Shown: positions 36,301 to 47,300 of the stretch, one piece after another | How positions within the stretch are numbered: position 1 is the first letter of the stretch | How the letters are laid out: each line of letters opens with the position of its first letter | Origin: Boswellia sacra | Taxonomy: Eukaryota; Streptophyta; Magnoliopsida; Sapindales; Burseraceae | NCBI GenBank assembly: GCA_013180625.2 | Contig: SNVD02013827.1 | Span: 1-64,000, forward strand | Reading direction: 5' to 3' | DNA: 64,000 bases | Position numbers and translations under genes: made by a program | The notes under the pieces: model-generated | What the model saw: only the letters and a program-made list of their open reading frames with translations | Told to the model about the DNA's origin: nothing | Databases searched by the model: none

Positions 36301-39300
36301 GGTGTATAGCAGAAACCTGGAAGACTATGTACAGCATTTGACCAGGGTGCTACACACTCTTCAGGAACAGCAATTATTTGCTAACTTAAAAAAGTGTCTG
36401 TTTGCTCAAAGAGAGTTAGAGTATCTTGGCCATATAATTTCGGCAGAAGGGGTAGCAGTGGATAATTCAAAAATTGCAGTGATTCTACAGTGGCCCACAC
36501 CCAAAAACCTAAAAGAATTGAGAGGTTTCCTTGGGTTGACAGGATACTACAGAAAGTTTGTGGCAGGATATGGCAGTATAACTTATCCTTTGACACAGCA
36601 ACTTAAGAAGGACAACTTTGGGTGGAATGAGGCAGCGGAGGAGGCTTTTAATAGATTACAAAGGGCCATGACTACAGTACTTGTATTGGCCTTACCAGAT
36701 TTTAACCAACCCTTCATCATTGAAACTGATGCGTCAGGTGTAGGTGTGGGAGCTGTATTGATGCAAGGGAAGCGTCCTATAGCTTTCTATAGCCATATGC
36801 TTCCTCCAAGCAAATGTTTAAAGTCAGTTTATGAAAGGGAGTTAATGGCGATTGTGCTAGCAATTCAAAAATGGAGGCCTTACCTTTTGGGAAGGAAATT
36901 CGTGGTTCGGACAGATCAATGCAGCTTGAAATACCTGCTGGAACAGAGATTGATCAGTACTGATCACCAGAAATGGCTGTCTAAACTATTGGGATATGAC
37001 TTTGAAATTCACTACAATCCGGGATTGGAAAATAAAGCTGCGGATGCTCTTTCTAGACACCCTGAATTTTCTGCCATTTCCCTCTCTCCCACTTTTGATT
37101 TTGAAGAGATACAACAGCAGATTAATGAGGATGACCAGTTGAGAAGCATTAAGGAGTCACTACTGGCTGGAGATTACAATCAGGAAGGATACACAATTAT
37201 TCAAGGGCAGTTATTCTATAAAGGGAAGATAGTTCTTAGCAGAAAATCTACTTTGATTCTCAAGCTACTCAAGGAGTTTCATAACAGCCCCTTAGGAGGG
37301 CATTCGGGACTACTTAAAACAACTCAGAGATTGAGAAATGAATTCTACTGGATTGGCATGAAATCAGATGTCAAAAAGTATGTGGAATCCTGCACAATTT
37401 GCCAACAAAACAAGTATTTGGCCTTATCCCCAGCAGGCTTACTACAACCCATTCCAATTCCCAGCCAAGTGTGGGAGGATTTAACTATGGATTTTATTGA
37501 GGGGTTACCTAAATCCGAAGGACATGACACTATCCTGGTAGTAGTGGACCGATTGAGTAAATATGGGCATTTTATAGCCCAAAAGCACCCTTTTACCGCA
37601 AAATCAGTGGCTGATCTATTCATTAAGGAAGTGGTCAGGCTTCATGGATTTCCTAGGTCCATAATCACTGATCGGGATCGCATTTTTCTCAGCTTATTTT
37701 GGTCGGAACTCTTTAAACTACAAGGAACCACCCTCAAATGTAGCACGGCATATCATCCTCAAACCGATGGCCAATCCGAGGTAGTCAATCGTTGCTTGGA
37801 GACTTACCTAAGGTGTTTTGTTGCTGGCAAACCAAAACAGTGGATTAAATGGCTACCATGGGCAGAATTCTGGTATAACACTTCCTTCCACACAACCACT
37901 AAATCTACTCCTTTCAAGATACTCTATGGTCGTGATCCTCCTCCCTTGATCCGCTATGGTCATAACCCCACAGCTGTGTCTACAGTTCAGCAACTATTAG
38001 AGGAGAGGGATGCTATATTAGATGAGTTAAAACAAAATCTGCAGACAGCTCAAGCAAGAATGAAGAATGTGGCAGATGGCAAACGTAGAGAAGTTAATTT
38101 TCAGGTGGGAGATTTGGTATTCCTGAAATTGCAGCCTTACAAGCAGCAATCTTTAGCTAAACGCAGGAATGAGAAGCTCAGGCCGCGATATTTTGGACCC
38201 TATCCAGTGGAAGCTAAAGTGGGACAGGTTGCATACAAGCTGACATTGCCAGAAGGATCTTTAATCCACCCGGTTTTCGATGTCTCTCAACTCAAACAGG
38301 CAGTAGGTGCTGCCCCTGTTTCACCTATTATTCCCTCTCAACTTCAACCTACAATGGAGTTTGTCCTGGAACCCGAAAGTGTTCTACAAGTGCGCAATAA
38401 TCAGGGAGGAGATGGGGCCTATGTGGAGGTCTTAATTAAATGGAAAGGGCTACCTGATTTTGAAGCCACTTGGGAAAAAGTGGAGTTGCTTAAGAACCAG
38501 TTTCCTGATTTTCACCTTGAGGACAAGGTGTCTTCTTGGGCGACGGGTAATGATAAACCGCCAATTAAGTTCACTTATACTAGGCGTCAGCAGAATAAGA
38601 AGTGAGGGGCAGGGATGTGAATTCAACAGCTTTGAGGGGGATTCTTTATATCCTTTCTGTTATTGCTTATTTGTTTTCTGTTATTGCTGTGCTGTCTTTA
38701 GGTGCTGTGAGAGTTAGTTATTTTGTTGCTTGGGGAAATGGGAAGTTAGTTACGGAATATAAGAGTAGAGTGGGAAGAGAGAAGCAAGGAGGATTTCTAT
38801 TGTGTTGTCATTTTTCTGGGGAGAGCTGGCAGGACTCTCGAAATTCCTGCCAAACACTCCAATAAAACTCAATTTCCACTCTATTAAGCTTGCCTACTGT
38901 CTCTACATTCAAATCAGTTCCTATAAATATTGTTCAAGCTACTGTGAAGTGTGTGTTAGTGAAGGCAGAATCTATCAGTTGTTTTCAGCAAAGAAGAGCA
39001 CTGTCTTATGCCCTAAAAGCCAACTTGATTTATAGTTCTTGCACTGAATTGTCGACTAATGGATAAACAAACAACATTGACTGCTCTTTGGGACATCATT
39101 AATGTACCATAAAGTGGAGTGGGTTAGGTCTCCTAGTTTAATGTAAGAGTTCCATATACTTCTCAGTCAGATGAGAGGTAAGACAAATTTATGTGCTAAA
39201 ATTTATATATACAATTATCTTGTGATTCTCTAAGAGGATGTCTTTGTAAGCATTTTTCTATTTCTAGCATTATCTGACATCAGATCTATAAACAAAAGAA

Positions 39301-41205
39301 ACATGTATGCCGTCTAATAGAAAAGCCTTGATTGAAAACACGGAAGTTAACTCATTTTTTTTCTCTTGATTATTATCATGCATAAGCATGGTGATACTAG
39401 GTTATTTGGCATTAAAATTTGTATTAGGGTCTTCATGAGGCTCCTCACTAACTATTAAATAGAACTAGAAGTAGATTAAAATATCTTGTGGTTTGGGTCT
39501 GGAGTAAAGCCTCGTTGATATTCCTTGTTATACTGAGACTATGACTGGTGTTCTTTTGTCTGAAGCTGCCTCTTTTGCTCTGCTCTGCAGATAGTGAATG
39601 CTGCTGTTATTGTGGATCCTTCGGTTAGACAGGTAATTGCTAGTGGGTGCGATCAGATCTGCTCTTGTCATGGTTCCACAAAGGGATACAGAATTGAAAG
39701 CTACTCTGAACAGGCAGAAGATTATAACTTCCATCCTAATTACAATGGGTTAGCAAGCCATATGACTTTGCATTCAAATGGTTCACCTAATGAAATGAAG
39801 CAATCATATGCTGGTATTTCTTGTTTGAATCCTTGGCAGTGGTCTCAGCAAAAGCCACATGATTCTTCTTGCAATTGGCACCCTTTAAGGCACGCTGCTT
39901 TGGTTGCTATTGAATCTTCCGCTGCACGAGACAGACACCTGTATCCTGGTTTAGCACATGATGTAGATAAGTCAAATGAAGTGGATAATATGCAACCTTC
40001 TACCACAGGGGCTCCAGCAAAAAGACAAAAGACTGATCTTGCAAATGTAAGCTAACTTCTATCTGCTTCTACTTGACCTTCTTAATGTGCTAGGTTCGTT
40101 AACCTCTAAGGCTGGCATAGTAGTACAAATCCATTGTTTGCTTAATTTCCCTAACCAGCCCCCTGGCCCTGGCACCGGGGCGCCCCCGCCAACAAACCCC
40201 CCCCCTCCCACAACCCCACTCCCACCCAACCCCCACCAAACCCAACCCAACCCAACCCCACCCCCCCCAAAAAAAAAAAACCAAAACACCAACCCACCAA
40301 CCAATGCTAAAAAATAAATGGTGTAACTTCGACCACACCACAGCCTTTACCTCATATTCTTATTTTCTGGTTGCTTAGACAGTTTTTTGAAAGAACTGTT
40401 GGGTCTATTTGTTCTTCTGGTATTTTTTTCCCCATTGATATGAGTGTTATTGCTGTCAGAGCGCAAGTCAGGCTCAGTTCAGTTCTCTTTAGCCTTAATG
40501 GAGAACCGAACCAGGGTTCAGAATATTGAAGTGCTAGTAATTCTGTTTCTATATTCATCTGGATTAACCCCACAATTGGTTCTGGAGTTCAACCAGGCCA
40601 GCTTTCACCAAATTCATCGACAGCATTATGAAGCAGCAATAACAGTGTCTACTGGGGCAACAATCATTTCCTTTTCTTTCTTGGTGTCTTATAGGTCTGG
40701 AATTTATGTCATCACCATCTTCATGCTGTTTCAGGTTGAAAATGGTGAGGAAGTGGATTGTGACTCTAAAATTTCGCAATCTGCATCAGCCAGACCTTAC
40801 CTATGTACAGGTTATGACATATTTCTTGTTTGGGAGCCTTGCGTAATGTGAGTCTGTCAAATGAAATACGTTTTAATCTTCAAATTTTTTCAAGATCAGA
40901 TAGGTTTCCGTTATCTGACATGTTGGCATTTTAAATATTTAAGGTGTGCAATGGCACTTGTCCATCAAAGAATTAGGCGTATATTTTATGCTTTCCCAAA
41001 CCACAACACTGGTGCATTGGGCAGTGTTCACAGACTACAGGGGGAGAAGAGCTTGAATCATCACTATGCTGTTTTCAGAGTTTCCTTGCCTGAGGAGATC
41101 CTTGATATGGATGAAACTGTACATGCAAGAACTGCTAAGGCTGACACAACTACAACTATTGTTTGTCAACAAGATAGGTTTGAATCCGGGTATGGTAAAA
41201 GATGA
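30306..41205 (+). CDS. TAD3: tRNA-specific adenosine deaminase subunit TAD3 (ADAT3), 9 exons, gypsy-3 in intron 6
   Basis: TAD3 pairs with TAD2 to deaminate wobble A34 to inosine in tRNAs and is the non-catalytic partner. Exons: 30306-30372, 30464-30515, 31452-31525, 32216-32337, 32661-32743, 33208-33307, 39591-40046, 40735-40847 and 40944-41205. All phases join, giving 1329 nt (442 residues). The N-terminal region ([38 protein letters not shown]) and [17 protein letters not shown] precede the deaminase fold. Zinc ligands are His267 in HPLRHAA and Cys354/Cys357 in PCVMC. The usual HAE glutamate is absent (HAA), as expected for a TAD3-type pseudo-catalytic subunit. The C-terminal [22 protein letters not shown] block is typical. 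Intron 6 (33308-39590) is 6.3 kb, mostly a retrotransposon in sense orientation. The coding sequence itself is intact. Confidence 0.95.
33623..34049 (+). repeat. gypsy-3 5' LTR (427-bp repeated unit)
   Basis: It starts TGATAAACCACC immediately after the GTTGT duplication and ends CTATCA. A second plausible LTR start, TGTGAATTC, occurs at 33688, directly after a very good polypurine tract (GTGAGGGGCAGGGA). The TATA-like CCTATAAATATT near 33990-34002 fits the LTR promoter. Confidence 0.88.
34051..34062 (+). other. degenerate gypsy-3 primer-binding site
   Basis: The sequence after the LTR reads TTTGGTAAGC. The consensus TGGTATCAGAGC would give TGGTAAGC if the four bases TCAG were lost, so this looks like a primer-binding site with a 4-nt deletion. 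An alternative is priming by a different tRNA. Confidence 0.5.
34073..38605 (+). pseudogene. gypsy-3 gag-pol polyprotein, one frame with three amber codons
   Basis: From ATG 34073 a single frame runs to TGA at 38605, interrupted only by TAG at 34271, 35858 and 36011. In order: a short coiled-coil N-terminus; retrotrans_gag ([33 protein letters not shown]); CCHC knuckle ([14 protein letters not shown]); protease ([15 protein letters not shown] instead of the usual D-S/T-G); reverse transcriptase ([21 protein letters not shown] at about 36284-36295); RNase H ([14 protein letters not shown]); integrase with HHCC finger (37.27-37.42 kb) and D, D, E residues in MDFIEG, TDRDRIF and [10 protein letters not shown]; chromodomain ([16 protein letters not shown]). 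There are no frameshifts. The last 55 nt lie inside the 3' repeat. Confidence 0.93.
38551..38977 (+). repeat. gypsy-3 3' LTR (427-bp repeated unit)
   Basis: Partner of 33623-34049, with three apparent differences (ACCGCC/ACCACC, GGTGC/GGTGT, AAGGC/AAGGT). The pol stop codon is at 38603-38605, inside this repeat. Confidence 0.88.
40158..40280 (+). repeat. C-rich low-complexity tract in TAD3 intron 7
   Basis: This contains long C runs and CCCAACCCAACCCAACCCC, ending in a 12-A run. On the minus strand it becomes GGGTTGGGTTGGGTTGGG, a classic quadruplex-capable pattern. It is sharply unlike the surrounding AT-rich intron. Proline-rich frames across it are composition artefacts. Confidence 0.8.
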
Positions 41206-43050
41206 GAAATTCTCTTTGCATATGATTATCATGCCAGCAATGTTACCATGGGAGAAGGTTTTGGACCCTGACATTGCATTCTTGCAGTTCTTGCGTTAAT
41301 TTGACACCAGCTATTATGTTCACCTTTCTCAAAGGGGTTCAATCATGGTTGTTCCATCACTTTTTGTTCGATTTTTGTTTTCTTTTTTGGTGTCTTTAAA
41401 TTGTATCATTCAGTATTCATTTTACCATGGATGTAAAGACAAATTATGCCTTACTCTCTGCCCCAATTAAGGGAGCCTAGTTTGGGTTAGAAAGTAGCAT
41501 TGAAGAGATTCATGGTGTACTGGAAATTATAATACAAATCCCAGTAATTTCGTCAGGGCTAGTTTCTGCGCTCTTTTAATTATATTTGTTTTGTTTGTTT
41601 AATATGTTTGATCAAAGTACTGTTGAAATGAATATATGGATGGCAAATGTTGAGACTTGATTATCTCATCAGGTTTTAGGATGAATGATGTCTGAAGCAT
41701 TTTGAGAAAACACATTTTCGTAGAATTTCTTGTACCTCTTATTTTAAAAATTAAACCAAATTTGGAACGAGACGTGAACTCTATATCTTTTTTATTTATT
41801 TATGTTTTTTTGATACCTAAGCGAGAGATGCATATGATACTGGAATAGGGAAATAAATTCCTGAGTGATGCAATGGATTGGGGGCTACACCCTCGAAATG
41901 TATTGCATGAGCATGAGGATCACCTTCTGACTTGATTTGTTTAGACTCCACTCAAAAGAGTGGACAATTGTTGGCAAAACAAACTTGGAATAGCATCTCT
42001 TTGTACAACAACTCTTCAGACAAAAATAAGTCCAAGTTATAACAATAATGGGATGTATTTGTTTTTTGATTTTAAGTTTTTCTTTTTAAAATTGAGTTAG
42101 GATATATAGTTGGTTAAAAACTTGACAAAAGTCAGTAAGAATATATAGTTGGCTTTATTTTTTTCTATTTTAAAAATGATATGTGGTTGATATTGATTTA
42201 AAATATAAGATATTGATGAAAGTACATTTTTAGAAAATGAAAAAACGAACGAGGCCTTAACTGACTTGTCAAGCATTTTCTAGTCCAAGTAAACGAGGAG
42301 AAATGGTATAGTTTTCTATGAAGTGCCAGGAACACGAGGAAATACAACTGTTGTTGCAAAAACTAAACTTTGCAGACAAAAATAAGTGAAGGTTGGCTTG
42401 GAGCTTCCTAAAGAATATAATCACAATCCTTTGAGTTTTGCATTCGTGGAAAAATAAAATAAAAATGAAGGTTCATATCATAAAGCAAAGTCAGTTGTCT
42501 AAAAAAGGAGTATCCTCCTCTGATTGCTCCTGCTGTATTGAAACGGATGGATGCTATCTTCTTTCTGATAATGGATGGCACCCTGTCCTTAAACGGGTAA
42601 AGGATGGAGTCATATATACTTCAAATATACAACAACAGTACACATATTCTATTGTTAAGTTTACCACTTTACTAAAATTTAATTTTAGGTGTGAGCTTAC
42701 TTTGATATTTAAACTTTCTCTAATTCATCCTTCATGTGCATAGGTCTTACATACCTTATAATATGGCCAGATCGAATTGAGGATCATATGCCTTTATAAG
42801 TTAAACATAATCAACAATTGAATAATTTTTTAATGACACATAGGCGACTAGAATATTGGCCATTGTATTAGTATGACTCAAATGCTTTATTAAATTTATC
42901 ATTTTTTTTAATGTCTAATCTTATAGGTATATGCTTAACTTTGATTGTTTAACCCTAAAAATATATATTAATATATAATTTGCAATAACTGAAACATGAA
43001 TCAGTGTATGGATTGAACATAGTGACTTTGCAGAATTCTTAGTAGTTAAG
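41206..43050. other. TAD3 3' flank and intergenic DNA
   Basis: I recognise no gene. Between about 42049 and 42257, facing ends (GGGATGTATTTGTTTTTTGATTTT, and on the minus strand GGCCTCGTTCGTTTTTTCATTTT) suggest a roughly 210-bp MITE without a clear target duplication. The phrase AATTAAGGGAG(C/G)CTAGTTTGGG near 41465 recurs at about 50519, indicating a dispersed repeat that I could not delimit. Confidence 0.4.
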
Positions 43051-43260
43051 TGTTAACGAAACAATAATTGAGAAAATCACATCCCTTGATTATAGCACAT
43101 TGATTGATTGATTGATTGTAATTATCTTTGTAATTATTCCTTGAGTGTATCTTCCTATTTTGATTATCTCTCACATGTATATATACCCCACCTGTACTCT
43201 TGATTTGGACATACAAAAGAATATAGTTCTTTCTCAATTCTCTTTTCTTTTATGTTTTCA
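43051..43260 (+). repeat. copia 5' LTR
   Basis: This 210-bp LTR starts TGTTAACG, with TATA-like ACATGTATATATACCCC near 43170-43190 and end CTTTTATGTTTTCA. The primer-binding site lies at 43261-43273. Confidence 0.9.
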
Positions 43261-43461
43261 TGGTATTGGAGCCACTCAAGCGCTCTCTTTAAAGTTTTTT
43301 TTTTAATTTCCACTTGGGTGCCTTTTCCAGTGGTCTTGGTGTTTTTCCATCATTTTCCAATTGCATTTTGTCCATCTATTGGCTTCTTTTTATTTTGCAG
43401 ATTGTTTCCGGTAAACGTTGTGTAGTTCAATCTTTTCAAGCCATCTTTCAATAAGCTTGCC

Positions 43462-43600
43462 AAGTCCAGCCCGTCCAAAACAACCCCAGCAAAGTCCATT
43501 CATAACAAGACCCATCCTTCCATGAACTAATCAAGTCCAGCCTGTCCAATATAAGCCCAGCAAAGTCCATTCAAAACAAGACCAAATAAGCAAGCCCAAC
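43462..43600 (+). repeat. two-copy tandem repeat of about 75 bp in the copia leader
   Basis: CAAGTCCAGCC(C/T)GTCCAA...CCCAGCAAAGTCCATTCA occurs twice in succession, starting at about 43462 and 43538. It is AAG/CCC-rich and non-coding, and lies between primer-binding site and gag. Confidence 0.7.
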
Positions 43601-43647
43601 AACATCATCAAGCCTAGTCAACCACTCAACAAGTTCAAGCCCAACTA

Positions 43648-44151
43648 AGGATGGCAAAATCTGGGTGTGGCTGCAGGTGCGGTGTTTCCACACTTGCACC
43701 AGACCAAAACATTCTTTCTCGCTCCCTGGAAAATTCGGGTTTTTTCCGGTGCGGGTATTTGCGGGTGTTGGGGTGCTAAACCAGAACCCGAAAAAAAAAC
43801 CCTGAATTTTCCCTGTATTTTTTTATTTTAAAAAATTTTTATGCTTTTAATTGAGTTAAATACTATAAGGTTGCATGAAATTTCTCAAGGCAAAGTTGAT
43901 TGCATAAGTTTTGGTAGCTTGGGTTCGAACCACAGGTCCCTCAATTTATAAGTTTTAATTGAATATATAAAAGAAAATTCATTATATAAACTTATCTTGA
44001 ACAAATAACGCAAAGAGCCATGTGGTTCAGTGGTTAACAACTTAAAATTCCACTTGTAGGTCTTAGGTTTGAATCTTGCCACATGCATTTTACATTGTAA
44101 AATTAAAAAAAAAAAAGACTGGGCCAATCCCCATATCCGCCCTCGGGCCAG
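43648..44151. mobile_element. candidate hAT-like insertion in the copia leader
   Basis: The left end AGGATGGCAAAATCTGGG and the right end read from the minus strand, AGGCTGGCCCGAGGG, are similar. The left end carries GGGTGCGGG-type repeats like the subterminal motifs of the other hAT elements here. No target-site duplication was found, so this is tentative. The SINE-like modules below lie inside it. Confidence 0.35.
43870..44117 (+). repeat. two tRNA-like (SINE-type) A-box/B-box modules, the second with an A-rich tail
   Basis: Module 1 has an A-box-like AAGGCAAAGTTGAT (43887-43900) and B-box GGTTCGAACC (43922-43931). Module 2 has TGGTTCAGTGGTT (about 44023-44035), B-box GGTTTGAATC (44066-44075) and a run of 12 A at about 44105-44116. 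The spacings (about 35-43 nt) match internal polymerase III promoters, and the 3' A tail fits a SINE. Neither folds into a complete tRNA by eye. Confidence 0.55.
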
Positions 44152-44192
44152 CCTTGTCAGCATGTCCAACATAGTCAGTATCCACTTAGCAG

Positions 44193-44279
44193 TTGACTTT
44201 GATAGTTGACTGATATTGACCAGATCATTGACAGGCTTTGACTTTAACCAATGTTGACCAGATCGTTGATTGCGTTGAC
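44193..44279 (+). promoter_or_regulatory. cluster of seven W-box cores (TTGAC) in the copia leader
   Basis: TTGAC occurs at 44193, 44206, 44216, 44228, 44238, 44254 and 44275; six of the seven are TTGACC/TTGACT. Part of the cluster is a duplication of TTGACCAGATCRTTGA. W-boxes are WRKY factor sites linked to defence responses. It lies downstream of the LTR and upstream of gag. Confidence 0.65.
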
Positions 44280-44340
44280 TTTGAGTAGAGTCGACTTCCT
44301 TTTTTTTTTTTAAAGCTTTTGTGCTTTATTAATTTTTTTG

Positions 44341-47300
44341 AATGGCTTAAACTTATTCTGATGTTGCCAACCTATTATAATCCTTCTCCCTCCAATTACA
44401 TTCATTGGGCTCAAGCGATGCGAAGTTTTTTAAAAGCTACAAAACTTTGGCGTTATGTCACGGATGACATTGAGAAATCTGTTGTCAAAAGGGATTCAAA
44501 TTCTGAGACATCCTCAGCTTTTGAGGCTCATCTTGGTGATTGGGATAGTAATAACCATAAAATTATTACTTGCAAACACCTCAATTCCTTCCATCAACAT
44601 GTCATTTGGGCGTTTTGAGATTGCGAAAGAAGTTTGGGATTTCTTATCTACTCGTCATGCTTCTAGTCATCTAGCACAACAATTCCACCTTCTTACTACC
44701 TTACACCACATAAAGCAATCCCCAGGTTAGTTTGTCCATGAATTTTATTCTCAAATGAGTTTTCTTTGGGATCAACTTGCCTTATCTGAACCTCGATGGC
44801 TTTGTGACAAAGATGCGGCTTTATTTGATACTTATCGTGATAAGTTGCGATTGATTCAATTTCTCATGGCTTTGAATGATGATTTTGAGACTGTTCAAGC
44901 TTCCTGCTTCATTGTAAGCCTCTTCCTACCTTAGATGATGCTCTTACAGAAATTTTATCTGAAGAGACATGAAAAACAACATTGCAAGATCAACAATCTG
45001 TCAACACTCCATCCGATACAATTCTTGCTACTACAACTGCATTAACTAACTCTTCAAGTCAAATAGAACATTCCAAGGATTTGTTTTGTAAGTACTGCAA
45101 AAAGACTGGCCATACAATTGACAAATGCTATAAACTGCCTAAAAAGAAGTCTACCACAACAGCTGTTGTGACTACTTCTGCTTTAACAGAGTCTACTTCT
45201 ATAAACTATCTATTTCCACTGTAGATATTGAGGCTATTGTCAATGGGCTTCGTCCCCAGCTACACTCCATTCTGCTTCCACTATTTATGGCACTTCAGGT
45301 AACACCACTTGGTTTATTAATTCTGCTTGCTCAAATCATATGACATCTAATCCTTTCAATTTTTAAACTAAATCTCCTACTGTTAATATTCCTACAATTC
45401 ACACTGCTGATGGTTCAAAGCTTCATGTAAGTCATGTTGGTTCCATTTCTAGATCCAATCTTCATGTTCCAAATTCTTATCTTGTTCCAAAACTTTCTTT
45501 GAACTTGTTATTAGTCGGTCAATTGTGTGATCTAGGATATGATATTCATTTCTCTTCTACTGGTTGTGTTGTGCAGGATTCACAGACTCATTGACCATTG
45601 GGACAGGCCGTAAAGTTGGTCGTCTGTTCACTCTCTCTCATCTTCAAGTTCCCTCTCAAGCTGTCGTATCAATGCAAACAAGTGTCATAGATATTCCATT
45701 AAGTCTGTCGCATTCTCATTTAGGACATGTATCCCTATCTCGTCTTAAGCCTTTGCTTTCCAGTGGGTTACTAGGTTCAGTTTCTTCTAAGCCTTTTGAT
45801 TGTGTATCTTGTCAATTACGCAAACAAATTGCTCTTCCTTTTAATAAAAGTACTTCTATCGCTTCAACACCATTTGATTTTGTTTATTCTGAAATTTGGG
45901 GTTCGTCACCCATTTCCACTATAGGAGGTTCACAATATTTTGTCATTTTTGTTGATGATTTTTCACGTTTCACTTGGATATTCTTGTTTCATCATCGTTC
46001 TGAGCTATTTGACATTGACAAAAGGTTTTCCAATATGATTCAATTGTAATTCTCCAAATCCTTTAAGGTTCTCCGATCTGACAATGCCTTTGAATATAAA
46101 GATGGAAACTTTCGCACCTATCTTCAACAGAATGAGACTATTTTAGAATATTCTTGTCCAGGAACCTCACAACAAGATGGTTAAGCTAAACATAAATATA
46201 GACAAATTCTCAACTCTGTTCGAGCTATGCTTATTTCCACAAATATTCCTGAGTCTTTTTGGGGAGAACCTGCCTTAACTGCAGTTTACACGATGAATCA
46301 GATTCCATCTTTAATCCTTACAAATCAATCTCCATACGAGCGTCTTCATGGCACCCCTTCAATATATAGTCATCTTTAAGTTTTTGGATGTGCTTGTTTT
46401 GTTCTTTTGCAACCTCATGGACATAATAAGCTCCAACCTTGTTCTCGATTGTGTTGTTTCTTAGGTTATGGAATTGAACATAAAGGATACAGATGTTATG
46501 ATTCCATTTATAAAAGATTCCATATCTTTTGACATGTTATGTTTTGGGAACATAAAATGTTCTCAAGTTTGTCATTTTTTAATATGTCCTCGATTAACAC
46601 TCCTCCCTTTTTTACCAATCTTTCTCTAGATCTTTCCCTTCATGAGAATGAAACTGATGCTCCAATTTTAGCTCTCTTAGATGATCGTGAGACATCTACC
46701 GATCCAACTCTCCTTCCCACCAGTGCTCCTTTTGAGCAACCTCGTCGATCCACTCGACTTCGTGAACTTCCTTCTCATTTAAAAGATTTTCATTATTATT
46801 ATGCCCTAGCTACTTTGCATTAACCTCGCTCTTTTCGCGAGGCTTTTACTCATCCTTCTTGACAAATAGCTATGAATGAAGAACTTCAAGCCCATACTAA
46901 AACACATACATGGGACTTGGTTGACTTATCGCCTGAAAAATCTATAGTTGGCTGTAAATGTGTTTACAAGATTAAGACTTGTTTTGATGGCACTGTTGAA
47001 CGGTATAAGGCTCGTCTTGTTGCCAAAGGTTTCACGCAAGAATATGGCATTGATTAGGAGAAGACATTTGCCCTCGTAGCACGTCTATCCCCCATTGACA
47101 CTCTTATTACCTTATCTGTCATATGACACCACTATTTCAGATGGAGGTAAAAAATGCATTTCTTAATGGTGATCTTGATGAAGAAGTATATATGCAACCT
47201 CCTCCTGGATATGATCATCCATCAAGAAAAGTGTATAAGCAAAACACTTTATAGGCTTAAACAGGCTCCTCATGCATGGTTCTCCAAGTTCAGCTCAGTT

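Larger units (their letters stand above)
33623..38977 (+). mobile_element. young Ty3/gypsy chromovirus (gypsy-3) in TAD3 intron 6, TSD GTTGT
   Basis: A 427-bp direct repeat (TGATAAACC...CTATCA) at each end is bounded by perfect 5-bp duplications GTTGT at 33618-33622 and 38978-38982. The repeats differ at only three positions by eye (about 99.3% identical), so insertion is recent. Internal gag, protease, reverse transcriptase, RNase H, integrase and chromodomain lie in one frame with three TAG codons. The element is co-oriented with TAD3. Unusually, the 3' repeat begins inside the end of the pol frame. Confidence 0.95.

Noticed and set aside
40059..40341. Gly/Trp/Val-rich and Pro-rich open frames on both strands
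   Set aside because: They are produced by the C-rich tract in TAD3 intron 7; no start context, splice support or family resemblance.
43922..43931. Complete tRNA gene
   Set aside because: B-box present, but no acceptor stem or anticodon arm could be paired by eye; treated as a SINE-like module.
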